Numbered from the stretch's first letter, positions 47,175 through 57,072 are shown. The stretch: 64,000 bases of DNA from Paraburkholderia fungorum (GCF_900099835.1 NZ_FNKP01000001.1:1860001-1924000), one strand, 5' to 3'. Translations and numbers: made by a program. The notes: generated by a model not told the origin, from the letters alone.

Positions 47175-47501
47175 ATGATGAAAGGCCAACTCGCTGGGCT
47201 GATGAAACAAGCCCAGCAAATGCAGGAAAACATGAAGAAGATGCAGGACCAACTCGCACTGATCGAAGTCGAGGGGCAGTCGGGTGCCGGTCTCGTGAAG
47301 GTGACGATGACCTGCAAGAACGACGTGCGCCGCGTGTCGATTGATCCGAGCCTGCTTGCCGACGACAAGGACATGCTGGAAGACCTCGTCGCCGCTGCGT
47401 TCAATGACGCCGTGCGCAAGGCCGAAGCCACCGCCGCAGAAAAAATGGGTGGCATGACTTCGGGCTTGCCGCTGCCGCCGGGCTTCAAGATGCCGTTCTG
47501 A
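47175..47501 (+). CDS. YbaB/EbfC family nucleoid-associated protein
   Basis: A 108-residue DNA-binding protein forming dimers, usually encoded between dnaX and recR. Starts [24 protein letters not shown], with the Gly-rich loop [12 protein letters not shown] and C-terminal [13 protein letters not shown] 47175 is chosen because AAGGAG (47162-47167) is seven bases upstream; ATG 47169 would leave only one base. A strong G/C-rich hairpin follows the stop. Confidence 0.93.
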   Translation: MMKGQLAGLMKQAQQMQENMKKMQDQLALIEVEGQSGAGLVKVTMTCKNDVRRVSIDPSLLADDKDMLEDLVAAAFNDAVRKAEATAAEKMGGMTSGLPLPPGFKMPF

Positions 47502-47923
47502 TTCTGAACGACGCCGCGGCAAAGTTTGCCGCGGCGTGAATCGCAAATGTGGGGCACAGGCATGCTACACACGCGAGCGCAACGCGAATAGCGTGCGTTA
47601 CAGGCAGAATTGAACGTAGTCGCGGGCACCTGATTGAAAGGCTCGATCCGGCGCTCGAACGGAACGCACTAGTTGATGCATACCGGCCGACGCGCGAGCG
47701 AGGTGCTCGACAACGCCGGGTTTGCAAGTTTTACCCCGTTTCAGATTGATCGAATAGTTTCAAACCGCGTCGGTTTCCTGATGCAGCCCATCAATCAGGT
47801 TTTGTCTATCTGATGCTCGATGATCCGCAGTCAGCCTGCCGGGCGCAAACCGAACCAACGCGAACCATCCATCGCATCGCGACCCGCATCCACGGGCACT
47901 ACCCACTTCGACGCCGATCCCGC
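47502..47923. other. Intergenic region between ybaB and recR
   Basis: About 420 bases, unusual since these genes are normally adjacent. It holds the hairpin at 47511-47537. I saw no gene; recR may have its own promoter here, but no -35/-10 pair stands out. Confidence 0.5.
47511..47537 (+). terminator. Strong hairpin after ybaB without U-tract
   Basis: ACGCCGCGGCAAA (47511-47523) is complementary to TTTGCCGCGGCGT (47525-47537), a 13-bp inverted repeat with minimal loop ten bases after the ybaB stop. The following bases are not T-rich. Confidence 0.5.
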
Positions 47924-48520
47924 ATGAAACAACCTTCCGCCTTGTCGGCGCTCGTCGAAGCGCTGCGCGTATTGCCCGGAGTCGGGCCGAAGTCGGCGCA
48001 ACGCATGGCCTATCACCTGATGCAGCACGATCGCGATGGCGCCGAAAAACTCGGCCGTTCGTTGCTGTTCGCGACCGAGCATCTGCAGCACTGTGAAAAG
48101 TGCAATACCTTCACCGAAGCGCAGATCTGCGAGGTCTGCCTCGACGAGGAACGTGACCCGGCGTTGCTGTGCGTCGTCGAAACACCGGCCGATCAGATCA
48201 TGCTCGAACAGACCATGACCTATCACGGCCTGTACTTCGTGCTGATGGGGCGGCTGAGTCCGCTCGACGGCATCGGTCCGAAAGAGATTCATTTCGACCG
48301 TCTGGTCAAACGCGCGTCGGACGGCGTGGTCAAGGAAGTCGTGCTCGCCACCAATTTCACCAATGAAGGCGAGGCCACCGCGCATTACCTCGGGCAGACG
48401 CTTAAGGCGCGCGGCCTCGCTGTCACGCGTCTGGCGCGTGGTGTGCCGGTGGGTGGCGAACTCGAGTATGTTGACGCCGGCACGATTGCGCGCGCGATGC
48501 TCGACCGCCGTTCGATGTAG
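47924..48520 (+). CDS. recR: Recombination protein RecR
   Basis: A 198-residue RecFOR pathway protein. Helix-hairpin-helix [18 protein letters not shown] near the N-terminus, zinc finger [16 protein letters not shown], Toprim domain with [13 protein letters not shown], and the C-terminal [15 protein letters not shown]. Length as usual. ATG 47924 begins [19 protein letters not shown]. Confidence 0.96.
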   Translation: MKQPSALSALVEALRVLPGVGPKSAQRMAYHLMQHDRDGAEKLGRSLLFATEHLQHCEKCNTFTEAQICEVCLDEERDPALLCVVETPADQIMLEQTMTYHGLYFVLMGRLSPLDGIGPKEIHFDRLVKRASDGVVKEVVLATNFTNEGEATAHYLGQTLKARGLAVTRLARGVPVGGELEYVDAGTIARAMLDRRSM

Positions 48521-48716
48521 TCGTCTGCACGATGACACCCGGAGGATCGCGAGCGAGCGGTTCCGGTAAATGTCGCGCCTTGAAGCAGGCCGTGCCGCGC
48601 GGTGAAGGCGCGACTCGATACACGCACTCGAAAAAAGCGCACACACGCCGTGCGCGTCAGCCATCTCAAGAACGTCAAGATCGTCAAATACGTCAGGACC
48701 AGAACAAAGGAGACAC

Positions 48717-49958
48717 ATGAGCGCCACCTCTGAATCAGACGCGAGCGCCGCGCCTCAACCCGCTCAAGGCCCGCTCGCCGGCGTCAAGGTGCTGGAACTC
48801 GGCACGCTGATCGCCGGCCCGTTCGCCGCGCGCTTTCTCGGCGAGTTCGGTGCCGACGTCATCAAGATCGAAGATCCCAAAGGCGGTGACCCGCTGCGCA
48901 AATGGCGCAAGCTCTACCCGGAAGTCGGCGGCACGTCGCTTTGGTGGGCGGTGCAGGCGCGCAACAAGAAATCGGTCACGATCAATCTGAAGGCCGAAGA
49001 GGGCAAGGAGATCGTGCGGCGTCTCGCGAAAGAAGCGGATATCGTCGTCGAGAATTTCCGGCCGGGTTTGCTGGAGAAACTCGGACTCGGCTATGACGTG
49101 CTGTCCGCCGAAAACCCCGGGCTCGTGATGGTGCGTCTGTCCGGCTACGGCCAGACCGGGCCGTATCGCGACCGGCCCGGATTCGGGGCGATCGCCGAAT
49201 CGATGGGCGGCTTGCGCCATATCACCGGCTATCCGGATTTGCCGCCGCCGCGCATCGGTATTTCGATCGGCGATTCGATCGCTGCGCTGCACGGCGTGAT
49301 CGGCGCGTTGATGGCGCTGCATCACAAACAGGTGAACGGCGGCAAGGGGCAGGTCGTCGATGTGGCGCTGTACGAGGCCGTTTTCAACATGATGGAAAGC
49401 GTCGTGCCCGAATACGGCGTGTACGGGATGGTGCGCGAGCGCACCGGCGCGTCGCTGCCGGGTATCGTGCCGTCGAACACCTATCCGTGCCGCGACGGCA
49501 GCATCGTGATCGGCGGCAATAGCGATCCGATTTTCAAGCGGCTGATGGTGGCGATCGAGCGTGAAGACCTCGCGAATGATCCGGCGCTGGAACATAACGA
49601 CGGCCGCGTGCCGCGTACCCAGGAAATCGACGGCGCGATTGCCGGGTGGCTCTCCACGCGCACGATCGAAGAAGCGCTCGCGGTGCTGAATGCAGCCGAT
49701 GTGCCGGTTGGCCGCATCTTCAGCGTTGCGGATATGTTCACCGATCCGCAGTTCATGGCGCGGCAGATGATTCAGCGTTTCAAGTGGCAGGACGGTCAGG
49801 AAATCACATTGCCGGCGGTCACGCCAAAGCTCTCCGCGACGCCTGGCGAGACGCGCTGGCTCGGCCCCGAACTGGGTGAACATACCGATGAAGTCCTGCA
49901 ATCGCTAGGTTATGATGCAGACGACATTGCAAGGTTGCACGCGCAACAGATCGTGTGA
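48717..49958 (+). CDS. CaiB/BaiF family (class III) CoA-transferase
   Basis: A 413-residue CoA-transferase that moves CoA between carboxylic acids. The N-terminal PLAGVKVLELGTLIAGPFAARFLGEFGADVIKIEDPKGGDP is the family signature, and ADIVVENFRPGLLEKLGLGYD, NPGLVMVRLSGYGQTGPYRDRPGFG follow. The catalytic Asp is probably in the segment around GISIGDSIA. The acid is unknown. An ABC transporter for small organic ions lies 180 bases downstream on the same strand, perhaps functionally linked. AAAGGAG is before ATG 48717. Confidence 0.9.
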   Translation: MSATSESDASAAPQPAQGPLAGVKVLELGTLIAGPFAARFLGEFGADVIKIEDPKGGDPLRKWRKLYPEVGGTSLWWAVQARNKKSVTINLKAEEGKEIVRRLAKEADIVVENFRPGLLEKLGLGYDVLSAENPGLVMVRLSGYGQTGPYRDRPGFGAIAESMGGLRHITGYPDLPPPRIGISIGDSIAALHGVIGALMALHHKQVNGGKGQVVDVALYEAVFNMMESVVPEYGVYGMVRERTGASLPGIVPSNTYPCRDGSIVIGGNSDPIFKRLMVAIEREDLANDPALEHNDGRVPRTQEIDGAIAGWLSTRTIEEALAVLNAADVPVGRIFSVADMFTDPQFMARQMIQRFKWQDGQEITLPAVTPKLSATPGETRWLGPELGEHTDEVLQSLGYDADDIARLHAQQIV

Positions 49959-50141
49959 AGCGAAGCGCGGCATCCTCGGGTGCCGCGAGTAAAACATGAG
50001 GCAGCGACCGGGTCGCCGCCTCAGAAAGGCTGGCACTCGTTCGAAAGAAACACGCCGGAGCAGCACCCAGAAAAGTTGCCGGTAAAGAGCGACGCAGAGC
50101 GGCAAATAAAAGCCGCACGACAAAAGTTTGGAGACGACACC

Positions 50142-51179
50142 ATGCAACGCAGAACCTTCCTCGCCGGAAGCGCCGCGCTCGCCGGCGCCACGCTTGCCGC
50201 CACGCCGCTTTCGTATGCCCAGGGCAAACCTGAAACCAGCAAAGTCGCGATTGCCGTCGGCGGGAAAAATCTGTTCTATTACCTGCCGCTCACGATTGCC
50301 GAGCGTCGCAATTACTTCAGGGACGAAGGGCTCGACGTCGAGATATCCGATTTCGCGGGCGGCTCGCAAGCGTTGAAGGCGGCTGTCGGCGGCAGCGCGG
50401 ATGTCGTCTCTGGCGCGTTCGAACACACGTTGCTGTTGCAGGCGCAAAAGCAGTATTTCCGCGAATTCGTATTGCAGGGGCGCGCGCCGCAGATCGTGCT
50501 CGCGGTGTCGAAGAAAGCGATGCCAAACTACAAGTCGATCGCCGATCTCAAAGGCAAGAAAATCGGCGTGACCGCGCCGGGTTCGTCGACGTCGATCATG
50601 GCGAGTTTCGTGCTGGCAAAAGCCGGGTTGAGCGCAAAAGACGTGTCGTTCATCGGCGTGGGTGCGGGTGCCGGGGCTATTGCCGCGCTGCAGTCGGGGC
50701 AGATCGATGCCATCGCGAATCTCGACCCGGTGATGACCCGGCTCGAACGTACCGGCGATATCCGCGTCGTGTCGGACACGCGCACGCTGGCCGACACGCG
50801 AACCGTGTTTGGCGGCGACATGCCGGCGGGATGCCTGTATGCATCGCAGAGTTTCATCACGAAGAATCCGAATACAACGCAGGCGTTGACCAACGCGATG
50901 GTGCGCGCGCTCAAATGGCTGCAGACGGCAACCGGCAGCGAATTGATCAGCACGGTGCCGGAAGGCTATCTGCTCGGCGATCGCGCGGTGTATCTGGATG
51001 CGTGGCAGCACGTGAAGGAAGCGATGTCGCCCGATGGTCTGATGCCTGCCGACGGTCCCGCGACGTCGCTGAAAACTTTGCAGGCGTTCGATCCGAACGT
51101 GCAGGGCAAGCCGATCGATCTGTCGAAGGCGTGGACCAACGACTTCGTGAAGAAGGCGTTGACGACGGTCAAGGCGTAA
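50142..51179 (+). CDS. ABC transporter substrate-binding protein (NMT1/SsuA-like)
   Basis: A 345-residue periplasmic binding protein of the nitrate/sulfonate/taurine/thiamin-precursor group. The signal is twin-arginine-like (MQRRTFLAGSAALAGATLAATPLSYAQ), suggesting Tat export. LTIAERRNYFRDEGLDVEISDFAGG is the typical first lobe. Sulfonate, nitrate, bicarbonate or pyrimidine cannot be distinguished. GGAGACGACACC precedes ATG 50142. It is followed by ATPase and permease genes. Confidence 0.88.
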   Translation: MQRRTFLAGSAALAGATLAATPLSYAQGKPETSKVAIAVGGKNLFYYLPLTIAERRNYFRDEGLDVEISDFAGGSQALKAAVGGSADVVSGAFEHTLLLQAQKQYFREFVLQGRAPQIVLAVSKKAMPNYKSIADLKGKKIGVTAPGSSTSIMASFVLAKAGLSAKDVSFIGVGAGAGAIAALQSGQIDAIANLDPVMTRLERTGDIRVVSDTRTLADTRTVFGGDMPAGCLYASQSFITKNPNTTQALTNAMVRALKWLQTATGSELISTVPEGYLLGDRAVYLDAWQHVKEAMSPDGLMPADGPATSLKTLQAFDPNVQGKPIDLSKAWTNDFVKKALTTVKA

Positions 51180-51300
51180 AGCGCCAGGGTGCAAGGACGG
51201 AGACGAGGGCGATGAATGCCGCGCGTTCGCGGCGCCCATCTCCGTATAAAAGCGACCACTTCCAGAACCCAACCCCGATCCCGAAGAAGCGAGCCAAACG

Positions 51301-52113
51301 ATGACCGTCGCCGCCCTGTCGCTCGACAACATCACCTGCACGTTCGCCGCGCGCGATAAGCGCACGCAGCGCTATACCGCCGTCAGGGATACGACGCTGC
51401 GCATTGCGCCTGGCGAATTCGTGTCGGTGGTCGGGCCGACAGGGTGCGGCAAGTCCACGCTGCTAAACATCGGTGCAGGTTTGCTGGCGCCGTCGTCGGG
51501 GACCGTCAGCGTGTTCGGCGAGCCGCTCACCGGGATCAACCGGCGCGCGGGCTACATGTTCCAGGCGGATGCGCTGATGCCGTGGCGCGCGGCAATCGAC
51601 AACGTGATGGCCGGTCTTTCGTTTCGTGGCGTGCCGGCCGCCGAAGCGCGCGCGAAGGCCGACGAATGGCTAAAGCGCGTGGGTCTCGGCGGTTTCGGCG
51701 ATCGTTATCCGCATCAGTTGTCGGGCGGTATGCGCAAGCGCGTCGCGATGGCGCAGACGCTGATTCTCGATCCCGACATCATCCTGATGGACGAGCCGTT
51801 TTCCGCGCTCGATATCCAGACGCGTCAGTTGATGGAAAACGAATTGCTCGATCTGTGGGCCGCGAAACGCAAGGCGGTGCTGTTCATCACACACGATCTC
51901 GACGAAGCGATCGCGATGTCCGACCGTGTGGTGGTGCTGTCGGCGGGACCGGGCACGCATCCGATCGGCGAATTCACGATTGATCTGCCGCGTCCGCGAG
52001 ACGTGGCCGAGATTCGTGCGCACCCGCGTTTCGTCGAACTTCACGCGCAGATCTGGAGCGTGTTGCGCGACGAGGTTCTCAAGGGTTATCAGCAGCAATT
52101 GACCGCCGTCTAG
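51301..52113 (+). CDS. ABC transporter ATP-binding protein (SsuB/TauB-like)
   Basis: A 270-residue cytosolic ATPase. Walker A GPTGCGKS (45-52), Q-loop YMFQADALMPWRAAIDN, signature LSGGMRKRVAMAQ, Walker B DIILMDEPFSALD, and switch His in FITHDLDEAI. Matches nitrate/sulfonate-type import ATPases. It lies 121 bases after the binding-protein gene and before the permease. Confidence 0.93.
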   Translation: MTVAALSLDNITCTFAARDKRTQRYTAVRDTTLRIAPGEFVSVVGPTGCGKSTLLNIGAGLLAPSSGTVSVFGEPLTGINRRAGYMFQADALMPWRAAIDNVMAGLSFRGVPAAEARAKADEWLKRVGLGGFGDRYPHQLSGGMRKRVAMAQTLILDPDIILMDEPFSALDIQTRQLMENELLDLWAAKRKAVLFITHDLDEAIAMSDRVVVLSAGPGTHPIGEFTIDLPRPRDVAEIRAHPRFVELHAQIWSVLRDEVLKGYQQQLTAV

Positions 52114-52182
52114 CGAACCTCCGAACTCGCAGACTAACGAACCCACCCACGCTTGTCTCAACCGTCCAAGGCAAATCGAGTC

Positions 52183-53007
52183 ATGTGGAAGACGTTGCGC
52201 CCGAGCCGGGCGAATCTGGTGATCTGGCAATGGTTGTTGCTGGTGCTGTGCTTCGTGCTCTGGTACGCGCTGACCAGCCCGACGCTGCTGCCGCCGTTCT
52301 ATTTCGACGATCCGAACAAAGCCGCGTTTTTCTTCGGCGAGCCGCAGAAGGTTCTGCAACGGATCTGGGAATGGTTCGCGGGCGGCGAGATTTATCTGCA
52401 TCTATGGATCACGCTGGTCGAGACCGTGCTTGCATTTGTGCTGGGCACCGCGCTCGGACTCGGCGTCGGTTTGTGGCTCGCGCTCGCGCCGATTGCGAGT
52501 GCGTTGTTCGATCCGTATGTGAAAGCCGCCAACTCGATGCCGCGTGTGATCCTCGCGCCGATCTTCGGCGTGTGGTTCGGTTTGGGGATCTGGTCGAAGG
52601 TCGCGTTGGGCGTCACGCTGGTATTTTTTATCGTGTTCTTCAACGTCTATCAGGGTGTGAAGGAAGTCAGCCCGGTCGTGCTCGCGAACGCGCGGATGCT
52701 CGGCGCGAATCGCAAGCAATTGCTGCGCAACGTCTATTTGCCTAGCGCGATGAGTTGGGTGTTTTCGAGCCTGCATACGTCGGTCGGGCTGGCTTTTGTC
52801 GGCTCGGTGGTGGGCGAGTACCTTGGCTCGGCGCGCGGCGTCGGCTATCTGATTCTGCAGGCCGAAGGCACGTTCGATATCAACACCGTATTCGCCGGGA
52901 TTCTGGTGTTAACCGCGTTCGCGCTGATTCTCGATGCGATAGTCGGGATCGGCGAGCGTCGCTTGATGAAGTGGCAGCCTAAGACCGGGGATGCAGAGAA
53001 GTTATGA
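52183..53007 (+). CDS. ABC transporter permease (SsuC/TauC-like)
   Basis: A 274-residue inner-membrane permease with about six helices. The EAA loop is around NARMLGANRKQLLRNVYLPSAMSWVFSSLHTSVG, contacting the ATPase. ATG 52183 is preferred; TTG 52153 would add ten residues. Last gene of the transporter operon, followed by a bidirectional terminator. Confidence 0.92.
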   Translation: MWKTLRPSRANLVIWQWLLLVLCFVLWYALTSPTLLPPFYFDDPNKAAFFFGEPQKVLQRIWEWFAGGEIYLHLWITLVETVLAFVLGTALGLGVGLWLALAPIASALFDPYVKAANSMPRVILAPIFGVWFGLGIWSKVALGVTLVFFIVFFNVYQGVKEVSPVVLANARMLGANRKQLLRNVYLPSAMSWVFSSLHTSVGLAFVGSVVGEYLGSARGVGYLILQAEGTFDINTVFAGILVLTAFALILDAIVGIGERRLMKWQPKTGDAEKL

Positions 53008-53031
53008 CGATGCAGGCTTCGAGTTAAATAA

Positions 53032-53064
53032 AAACGGCGGCAGGTTTTTAACCAGCCGCCGTTT
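53032..53064. terminator. Bidirectional terminator between ABC permease and quinone oxidoreductase genes
   Basis: AAACGGCGGC (53032-53041) pairs with GCCGCCGTTT (53055-53064); inside, GGTT/AACC adds four pairs across an A-A mismatch. The flanking A- and T-containing ends suit convergent termination. Confidence 0.8.
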
Positions 53065-53117
53065 CAGTTTCATGATCAACCTCGTGCTGTCGAGGCAGCG
53101 TCGACTAAAGCCCAGGA

Positions 53118-54092
53118 CTACGGCGTAATCACCACCTTGCCGATCACGCGACGTTCGGCCATATCGCGCAATGCGTGCCCGGTATCGTCGAGCGAATAGC
53201 GTGCGGAGACGTAGGGATTGAGCTTGCCTTCGGCGATCCATCCGGTCATCTGCTGGAATGCGGCCTGGTTGTGTTTCGGCTCACGTTTGGCGAAATCGCC
53301 CCAGAACACGCCGACCAGACTCGCGCCTTTGAGCAGTGTCAGATTGAGCGGCAGCTTCGGAATCTCCCCGTTTGCAAAGCCGACCACCAGATAACGCCCG
53401 CGCCAGCCGATGCTACGAAACGCCGGCTCCGCATAAATGCCGCCGACCGGATCGTAGATGACGTCCGGACCTTTGCCGTCGGTGAGCGCCTTGATGCGCT
53501 CGCGCAGATCTTCGGTGCTGTAATTGATGGTCGCGTCCGCACCATGCTTGACGCAGGTCGCCAGTTTTTCATCGCTCGATGCCGCCGCGATCACGCGCGC
53601 GCCGAGCGCCTTGCCGATCTCCACCGCCGCGAGCCCGACGCCGCCTGCCGCGCCGAGCACCAGCATCGTCTCGCCGGGCTGCAACTGGCCGCGATCGACC
53701 ACCGCGTGATGCGACGTGCCATACGCAAGCGTGAAGGCCGCCGCTACGTCGAAGTCGACGCCGTCGGCGAGCGGCACGCATGCTGCGGCGGGGGCGATCG
53801 CCTGCTCGGCAAAGCCGCCCGATCCGGTGAACGCGACCACGCGCGAGCCCGGTTTGAACTGCGTGACATCGGCGCCGACCGCGCGCACGACGCCCGCGAC
53901 TTCCGAACCCGGCGTGAAGGGCAGAGGCGGTTTGAACTGGTATTTGTTTTCGATGATCAGCACGTCGGGGAAGTTGACGGCTGCCGCCTTGACGTCGATT
54001 ACGACGTGGCCGGGAGGTGCTTCGAGATCAGGCAGATTTTCGACGACCAGGCTCTCAGGTGGCCCATATTGATTACAGCGAATCGCGCGCAT
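53118..54092 (-). CDS. NADPH:quinone oxidoreductase family protein (MDR superfamily)
   Basis: A 324-residue zinc-free medium-chain dehydrogenase/reductase. N-terminal catalytic fold with PGHVVIDVKAAAVNFPDVLIIENKYQ and PGSEVAGVV; Rossmann motif VLGAAGGVGLAAVEIG. No zinc-ligand cysteines, so it fits quinone oxidoreductase (Qor) rather than alcohol dehydrogenase. ATG 54092 (MRAIRCNQYG) chosen; an upstream ATG lacks support. Transcribed alone, divergent from surE. Confidence 0.88.
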   Translation of the reverse strand: MRAIRCNQYGPPESLVVENLPDLEAPPGHVVIDVKAAAVNFPDVLIIENKYQFKPPLPFTPGSEVAGVVRAVGADVTQFKPGSRVVAFTGSGGFAEQAIAPAAACVPLADGVDFDVAAAFTLAYGTSHHAVVDRGQLQPGETMLVLGAAGGVGLAAVEIGKALGARVIAAASSDEKLATCVKHGADATINYSTEDLRERIKALTDGKGPDVIYDPVGGIYAEPAFRSIGWRGRYLVVGFANGEIPKLPLNLTLLKGASLVGVFWGDFAKREPKHNQAAFQQMTGWIAEGKLNPYVSARYSLDDTGHALRDMAERRVIGKVVITP

Positions 54093-54293
54093 CGTGTCTC
54101 CATGTCGATAGGGGGTCCGCAATCATTCTGAGTGTAAAGCAATGCGTACGATCGTGCTTTTTATTTGCGCTGCGTGCGTGAGATGCGACGCTTGCAAATC
54201 ACATGCACCTGGCTTGCGGCAAGCAAAGACGCAGGCGCGTTGCGCGGTATACGCATGGGCCGCCGTGTCGTTCGCGCGCCATCTTTCCTCGGT

Positions 54294-54299
54294 TACAAT
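54294..54299 (+). promoter_or_regulatory. -10 element of the surE operon, possibly leaderless
   Basis: TACAAT lies six bases before the surE ATG, so transcription would begin at or beside the start codon. The -35 (TTCGCG at about 17 bases) is weak. No SD is seen. Confidence 0.5.
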
Positions 54300-54305
54300 C
54301 GCCGC

Positions 54306-55064
54306 ATGCGAATCCTACTCAGCAATGACGACGGTTATCTGGCGCCGGGCCTTGCCGCGCTTTACGAAGCGCTCAAGCCGATCGCGGACGTCACCGTGAT
54401 GGCCCCCGAACAGAATTGCAGCGGCGCGTCGAATTCACTCACGCTATCGCGGCCGCTGTCGGTTCTGCGCTCGGCCAACGGCTTCTATTACGTGAACGGC
54501 ACGCCCACCGACTCGGTGCATATCGCGCTGACGGGCATGCTCGACCACACGCCGGATCTGGTCGTATCGGGCATCAACAACGGTCAGAACATGGGCGAGG
54601 ACACGCTGTACTCGGGCACGGTCGCGGCCGCGACCGAGGGCATCATGTTCGGCGTGCCGGCCATCGCGTTCTCGCTGGTCGACAAAGACTGGGTGCATCT
54701 CGAAGACGCAGCCCGTGTCGCCGCCGAGATCGTCGCGCATTATCTCGAGCAGCCGCTGCCTGGGCATCCGCTGCTGAACGTGAATATTCCGAACCTGCCG
54801 TACGAGCAACTCGACGGCTGGCATATCACGCGTCTTGGTAAGCGGCATCCGTCGCAACCGGTGATCCGGCAGACCAATCCGCGGGGCGAACCGATCTACT
54901 GGATCGGGCCGTCCGGCAGTGCGCGCGACGCGAGCGAAGGCACCGACTTTCATGCGGTTGCGAATGGCCGCGTGTCGATCACGCCGCTTCAGCTCGACCT
55001 GACCCACACGCAAATGCTGCCCGCAGCGCGCGACTGGGCGCGCGCCGGCAGCGGCGCTTCATGA
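54306..55064 (+). CDS. surE: 5'/3'-nucleotidase SurE
   Basis: A 252-residue metal-dependent survival phosphatase acting on nucleoside monophosphates and exopolyphosphate. Begins [16 protein letters not shown], containing the Asn-Asp-Asp metal site; SGASNSLTL and [26 protein letters not shown] are the other active-site motifs. The gene overlaps pcm by four bases. First in surE-pcm-nlpD-rpoS. Confidence 0.96.
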   Translation: MRILLSNDDGYLAPGLAALYEALKPIADVTVMAPEQNCSGASNSLTLSRPLSVLRSANGFYYVNGTPTDSVHIALTGMLDHTPDLVVSGINNGQNMGEDTLYSGTVAAATEGIMFGVPAIAFSLVDKDWVHLEDAARVAAEIVAHYLEQPLPGHPLLNVNIPNLPYEQLDGWHITRLGKRHPSQPVIRQTNPRGEPIYWIGPSGSARDASEGTDFHAVANGRVSITPLQLDLTHTQMLPAARDWARAGSGAS

Positions 55065-56140
55065 CAAACGAGCGCGCAAAGCGCTTTCCGCTCGGCCTCG
55101 AGGATCTGGTGCGCGAACCGCGCCGTCCCGAAGGGCGTCCAGGCGAAGTGCGCGCGGCGGCCCTGGCCGCGAGCGCCGCGCTGAACGCACGACAGCAGCC
55201 AGCGAGGAATTCGCCGGCGGGCGCGGCGGTCAAGTCAAAGCCTCAAAGTCAGGCGCATGCCCGGTCGCAAGCTGCGGCAGTCCAGGCGCGGCCACAAGCG
55301 AAACCCCAAACCGCGTCGCAATCCATCGCGCCACCCAAACCGCAGGCCGCCCCGTCGGTTAAATCGCAGGCGAAGCCGGTCGTCCATGTTCAGGGCGTGA
55401 TCGCGCGCACGGCGTCTTCGTCCCCGTCCGCTAAACCCGCTGCCCGATCCGGCGAGCGCACCGCCGCGCCCAATGTCGCGCTGAACGGCGCACTTGCATT
55501 GACTTCGGAACGGGTTCGCGAACGGATGGTCGAACGCCTGCGTGCGAACGGCGTGACCGACCAGCGCGTGTTGAACGCGATGGCGGTGGTGCCGCGCCAC
55601 ATGTTCGTCGACCCGGGCCTCGCCGCCCAGGCTTACGAAGATGCGGCGTTGCCCATCGGTCATCACCAGACGATCTCCAAGCCCTCGGTAGTCGCGCGGA
55701 TGATCGAACTGGCGGCGGCCGGCCGCGCGCTCGATACCGTGCTCGAAATCGGCACCGGCTGCGGTTATCAGGCGGCGGTGCTGAGCCAGGTGGCTCGCGA
55801 GGTGTATTCGATCGAACGCATCAAGCCGTTGTCCGAACGCGCGAAGACGAATCTGCGTCCGCTGCGCATTCCGAACATCCGGCTGCATTACGGCGACGGG
55901 CGCCTCGGGCTGCCGTCCACGGCGCCGTTCGACGCGATCGTCATCGCGGCTGCGGGGCTCGATGTACCGCAAGCCTTACTTGAACAACTCGCGATCGGCG
56001 GCCGTCTGGTCGCGCCGGTCGGCTCGCAGGACGGCCAGAACCAGGTGCTGACGCTGGTCGAGCGTCTCGGGCCGGCGCAGTGGCGCGAGTCGCGCCTTGA
56101 TCGCGTTTTCTTTGTACCCTTAAAATCCGGAGTGATTTGA
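55061..56140 (+). CDS. pcm: Protein-L-isoaspartate O-methyltransferase with N-terminal extension
   Basis: A 359-residue SAM-dependent enzyme repairing isoaspartyl residues. The catalytic part (about 150-359) has [28 protein letters not shown] and motif [18 protein letters not shown]. Residues 1-140 are a low-complexity Ala/Gln/Pro/Lys/Ser segment absent from the roughly 210-residue classical enzyme. The start overlaps surE (ATGA) and fixes the extension as probably translated, though internal ATG codons before the catalytic part exist. Confidence 0.93.
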   Translation: MTNERAKRFPLGLEDLVREPRRPEGRPGEVRAAALAASAALNARQQPARNSPAGAAVKSKPQSQAHARSQAAAVQARPQAKPQTASQSIAPPKPQAAPSVKSQAKPVVHVQGVIARTASSSPSAKPAARSGERTAAPNVALNGALALTSERVRERMVERLRANGVTDQRVLNAMAVVPRHMFVDPGLAAQAYEDAALPIGHHQTISKPSVVARMIELAAAGRALDTVLEIGTGCGYQAAVLSQVAREVYSIERIKPLSERAKTNLRPLRIPNIRLHYGDGRLGLPSTAPFDAIVIAAAGLDVPQALLEQLAIGGRLVAPVGSQDGQNQVLTLVERLGPAQWRESRLDRVFFVPLKSGVI

Positions 56141-56145
56141 CACCG

Positions 56146-57072
56146 ATGAGTATGTTGCGCGCGATGCAAAGAACCAGCCTGAATGTCCCCATGACCGTAA
56201 CCCAGCGTAGCGTGTGCGTGCTCGCCTTGTCCCTGTTGATGACGGCCTGTGCTTCCCGGCTCGATCAGGCGCCGGTCGTCGACCGCTCCGGCGGTGCGCC
56301 GCTCAGTACGCAGGCAGCGCCGCCGCCCGTGCCGCTCGGGCCGCCGCCGCCGGGCTACTACCGCGTGAAACCGGGCGATACGCTGTATCGGATCGCACTG
56401 GAGAACGGCCAGAACTATCGCGACATTTCGGCGTGGAATAATTTGACCAACCCGAACCAGATCGAAGTCGATCAGTTGCTGCGTGTCGTGCCGCCGGGCG
56501 CGAATGCCGCCGCGATGACGCCGGGTGTGGCGACCGCGCCGATCATCGGCGGTGCTGCGGTGCAGAGCGCGCCGCTCGGCAGCGTGCCGCCGGCTGCGAA
56601 CGGCGTCGCTGCGCCGCCGCTGTATGGTTCGGCCGCGAACAACGCGTCGATGGCGCCGCAGGCTGCGCCGGGCGCTGCCAGCGACTCGAGTCCCGCTGCA
56701 TCGGGCAATGTCGCGTTTGCGTGGCCGGTGCGTGGCCCACTGCTCGGCACGTTTAACGATTCGACCAACAAGGGCGTCAATATTGGCGGTGCCTCGGGCG
56801 ATCCGGTCAAAGCCTCCGCCGATGGCCGCGTCGTGTACGCCGGAAATGGGCTGCGTGGTTACGGCAACCTCATTATCATCAAACATGACGCAACTTATCT
56901 CACCGCGTATGCACACAACCGCGCTTTGATGGTAAAAGAGGGGGACGCGGTAACGAAGGGGCAGAAGATCGCTGAGATGGGCAATAGCGATTCCGACCGT
57001 GTTATGTTGCATTTCGAAGTTCGCCGGCAGGGTAAACCTGTCGACCCACTGAAGTATTTGCCGCCGCAATAA
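56146..57072 (+). CDS. nlpD: NlpD-like lipoprotein, LysM and degenerate M23 domain
   Basis: A 308-residue lipoprotein that in E. coli activates amidase AmiC during division. Lipobox LLMTAC (Cys35), LysM at YYRVKPGDTLYRIALENGQNYRDISAWNNL, a Pro/Ala-rich linker, then the LytM/M23 domain. The first zinc His is replaced (NKGVNIGG) and the last motif is MLHFEVR instead of HxH, as in E. coli NlpD, so it is likely non-catalytic. ATG 56146 is used; TTG 56137 is nearer to GGAG. Upstream of rpoS. Confidence 0.93.
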   Translation: MSMLRAMQRTSLNVPMTVTQRSVCVLALSLLMTACASRLDQAPVVDRSGGAPLSTQAAPPPVPLGPPPPGYYRVKPGDTLYRIALENGQNYRDISAWNNLTNPNQIEVDQLLRVVPPGANAAAMTPGVATAPIIGGAAVQSAPLGSVPPAANGVAAPPLYGSAANNASMAPQAAPGAASDSSPAASGNVAFAWPVRGPLLGTFNDSTNKGVNIGGASGDPVKASADGRVVYAGNGLRGYGNLIIIKHDATYLTAYAHNRALMVKEGDAVTKGQKIAEMGNSDSDRVMLHFEVRRQGKPVDPLKYLPPQ

